Assembly (NCBI GenBank): GCA_025934385.1
Contig: JAICYE010000145.1
Span: 1 to 6,143, forward strand
DNA: 6,143 bases
Reading direction: 5' to 3'
DNA from: Acidimicrobiia bacterium
Lineage (GTDB): Bacteria > Actinomycetota > Acidimicrobiia > IMCC26256 > BP-133
Shown piece by piece: positions 5,277-6,143 of this stretch. A model generated the notes under the pieces. That model did not search any database, had not been told where the DNA came from, and was given only the letters and a program-made list of their open reading frames with translations. The stretch's first letter is position 1; the number at the start of each line of letters is the position of its first letter. Position numbers and translations under genes: made by a program.

Positions 5277-6143
5277 TCAGGACGGGCGGGTGACGGGGAA
5301 CGACATCCCGCCGTCGGGGGCGACGTCAGAGGCGACGTCGGCGTTGTCGTCCTTCGGGTTCGTGTCGTAGTAGATCGTGGCCGAGAAGGCGAACGAGGCG
5401 GGGTTGCCGAGGCAGGCCGGGTCGATCGTGACCGAGTAGCCGGAGGCGCCGTAGCCGGCGGTGGTGGCGTCGCACACCGCCGGGACGGAGTCGTCGTCGC
5501 CGGGGTGGGTGACCTCGCCGCCGAACTGGGTGCCGTCGTAGGAGTACTGGACCTCGAAGTCCGGCTTGCCGTCGCCGGTGGTGTCGACGTCCCAGGCCGC
5601 GTAGGTGGCGTCGGACGCCCACTTCGGGTCGGACCGGGGGTCGTCGGGCTGGCGGGTCTCGAGCATGAACGTGATCCCGCCGGGCCCGTAGGCCGCGCCG
5701 GCGGCCACGATGTCGGCTCGCGCTTCGATGATCGGCTTCTGAGTGCCGTCGACGAAGGTATCGCCGGAGGCGTCGCTCACGGCACCGGCGCCCGGGACAG
5801 GCGTGGCCGGGGCCTTCCCGGTCGTCGTGGTCGTCCCGGCCGTCGAGGTCGTCGGCGTGGTCGCGACGTCGCCCGGAGCCGTGCCGGCATTCCCCGGTGT
5901 CGTCGGCGTGGTCGCCGGAGGGTTCGTCGTCACCGTCGGGCCCGGAGACGTCGGCCCGCCCGGAGTCGAGGATGTCGTCGCCGGGCCGGGCAGCGCCGGG
6001 CTCGAGGTGGTGGTATCGGAACCCCGCCGATTGGAGAAGCGGCCGGCCGCCAGGCCACCGCCGGAGGCGCCGGGCCCGGCCGTCGTCGACGGGCCGCCGG
6101 ACGCCGCCGGCGAGGCACCGGGCGCCAGCCGGGCCCGGGGCGA
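5277..6143 (-). CDS. Putative exported protein: Thr/Pro-rich linker plus acidic C-terminal domain (5' end off right edge)
   Basis: The minus-strand frame is open from the right edge to the TGA at 5279-5277, giving 288 visible residues; the true start lies outside. A GTG at 5933 is only an internal codon. Visible residues 1-45 are Gly/Ala/Ser/Pro-rich and contain AAGRFSNRRG. Residues about 46-120 are a Thr/Pro/Gly linker with repeated ATTPTT. Residues about 122-288 look like a compact beta-rich domain: SDASGDTFVDG, ITFMLETRQPDD, then AAWDVDTTGDGKPDFEVQY, whose Asp-rich core (5559-5591) resembles a calcium-binding loop. Later come Cys224 and Cys244 (VCDA...DPAC), likely a disulfide, then FAFSATIYYDTNP and SDVAPDGGMSFPV. 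The domain recalls C-terminal modules of actinobacterial exported proteins, but I cannot name a family. No signal or membrane segment lies in the visible part, so export is inferred from the linker and Cys pair. Confidence 0.8.
   Translation of the reverse strand, partial: SPRARLAPGASPAASGGPSTTAGPGASGGGLAAGRFSNRRGSDTTTSSPALPGPATTSSTPGGPTSPGPTVTTNPPATTPTTPGNAGTAPGDVATTPTTSTAGTTTTTGKAPATPVPGAGAVSDASGDTFVDGTQKPIIEARADIVAAGAAYGPGGITFMLETRQPDDPRSDPKWASDATYAAWDVDTTGDGKPDFEVQYSYDGTQFGGEVTHPGDDDSVPAVCDATTAGYGASGYSVTIDPACLGNPASFAFSATIYYDTNPKDDNADVASDVAPDGGMSFPVTRPS

Noticed and set aside
5848..5915. A 17-nt direct repeat (5848-5864 and 5899-5915, 51 nt apart).
   Set aside because: It encodes the repeated ATTPTT of the Thr/Pro linker, and only two copies exist. 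It is not a CRISPR, origin or integration repeat.
5930..6118. A 62-codon Arg/Pro-rich minus-strand frame at the right edge.
   Set aside because: It overlaps the open frame of the right-edge gene and has the composition of an out-of-frame shadow.
1..6143. A new multi-gene defence or mobile system.
   Set aside because: No transposase, integrase, nuclease, toxin-antitoxin pair, CRISPR array or tRNA could be recognised; the genes fall into common families or isolated secreted proteins.

Overview
The window is very G+C-rich, with strong G/C bias at third codon positions and long shadow ORFs opposite nearly every real gene. That base composition, a CFP32-like tandem VOC protein and several genes that look leaderless all point to an actinobacterium. 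A deep lineage such as Acidimicrobiia is possible, but no marker gene settles it. There are no RNA genes, no CRISPR array and no insertion sequence or transposase.

Layout from left to right. (1) A minus-strand gene runs off the left edge; only its GTG start and signal peptide are visible (1-140). (2) A minus-strand secreted subtilisin-like serine peptidase follows (303-1313). (3) A 147-bp divergent intergenic region holds a good -10 hexamer and two dyads that could be operators. (4) On the plus strand lie a pirin-family cupin (1461-2408) and, 49 nt later, a tandem-VOC protein of the mycobacterial CFP32 type (2458-3237). (5) A small secreted protein of unknown function follows (about 3281-3667). 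(6) A two-gene ABC-2 exporter comes next: the ATPase (3723-4460) and the six-helix permease (4460-5260) overlap by one base. (7) Convergent to the permease, with a 16-nt gap, a minus-strand gene encodes a Thr/Pro-rich linker plus a secreted-type C-terminal domain. It is open to the right edge (5277-6143), so its N-terminus is outside the window.

The clearest functional units are the exporter pair, which is translationally coupled, and the pirin-VOC pair, which may share a promoter and suggests a small stress or detoxification unit. Four gene products are probably exported or surface-associated: the left-edge protein, the peptidase, the small protein and the right-edge protein. No single new multi-gene system is evident. 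The items most worth checking are the paired dyads upstream of pirin, the absence of all canonical metal ligands in the VOC protein, the ATPase with no glutamine at the usual Q-loop position, and the two secreted proteins of unknown function.
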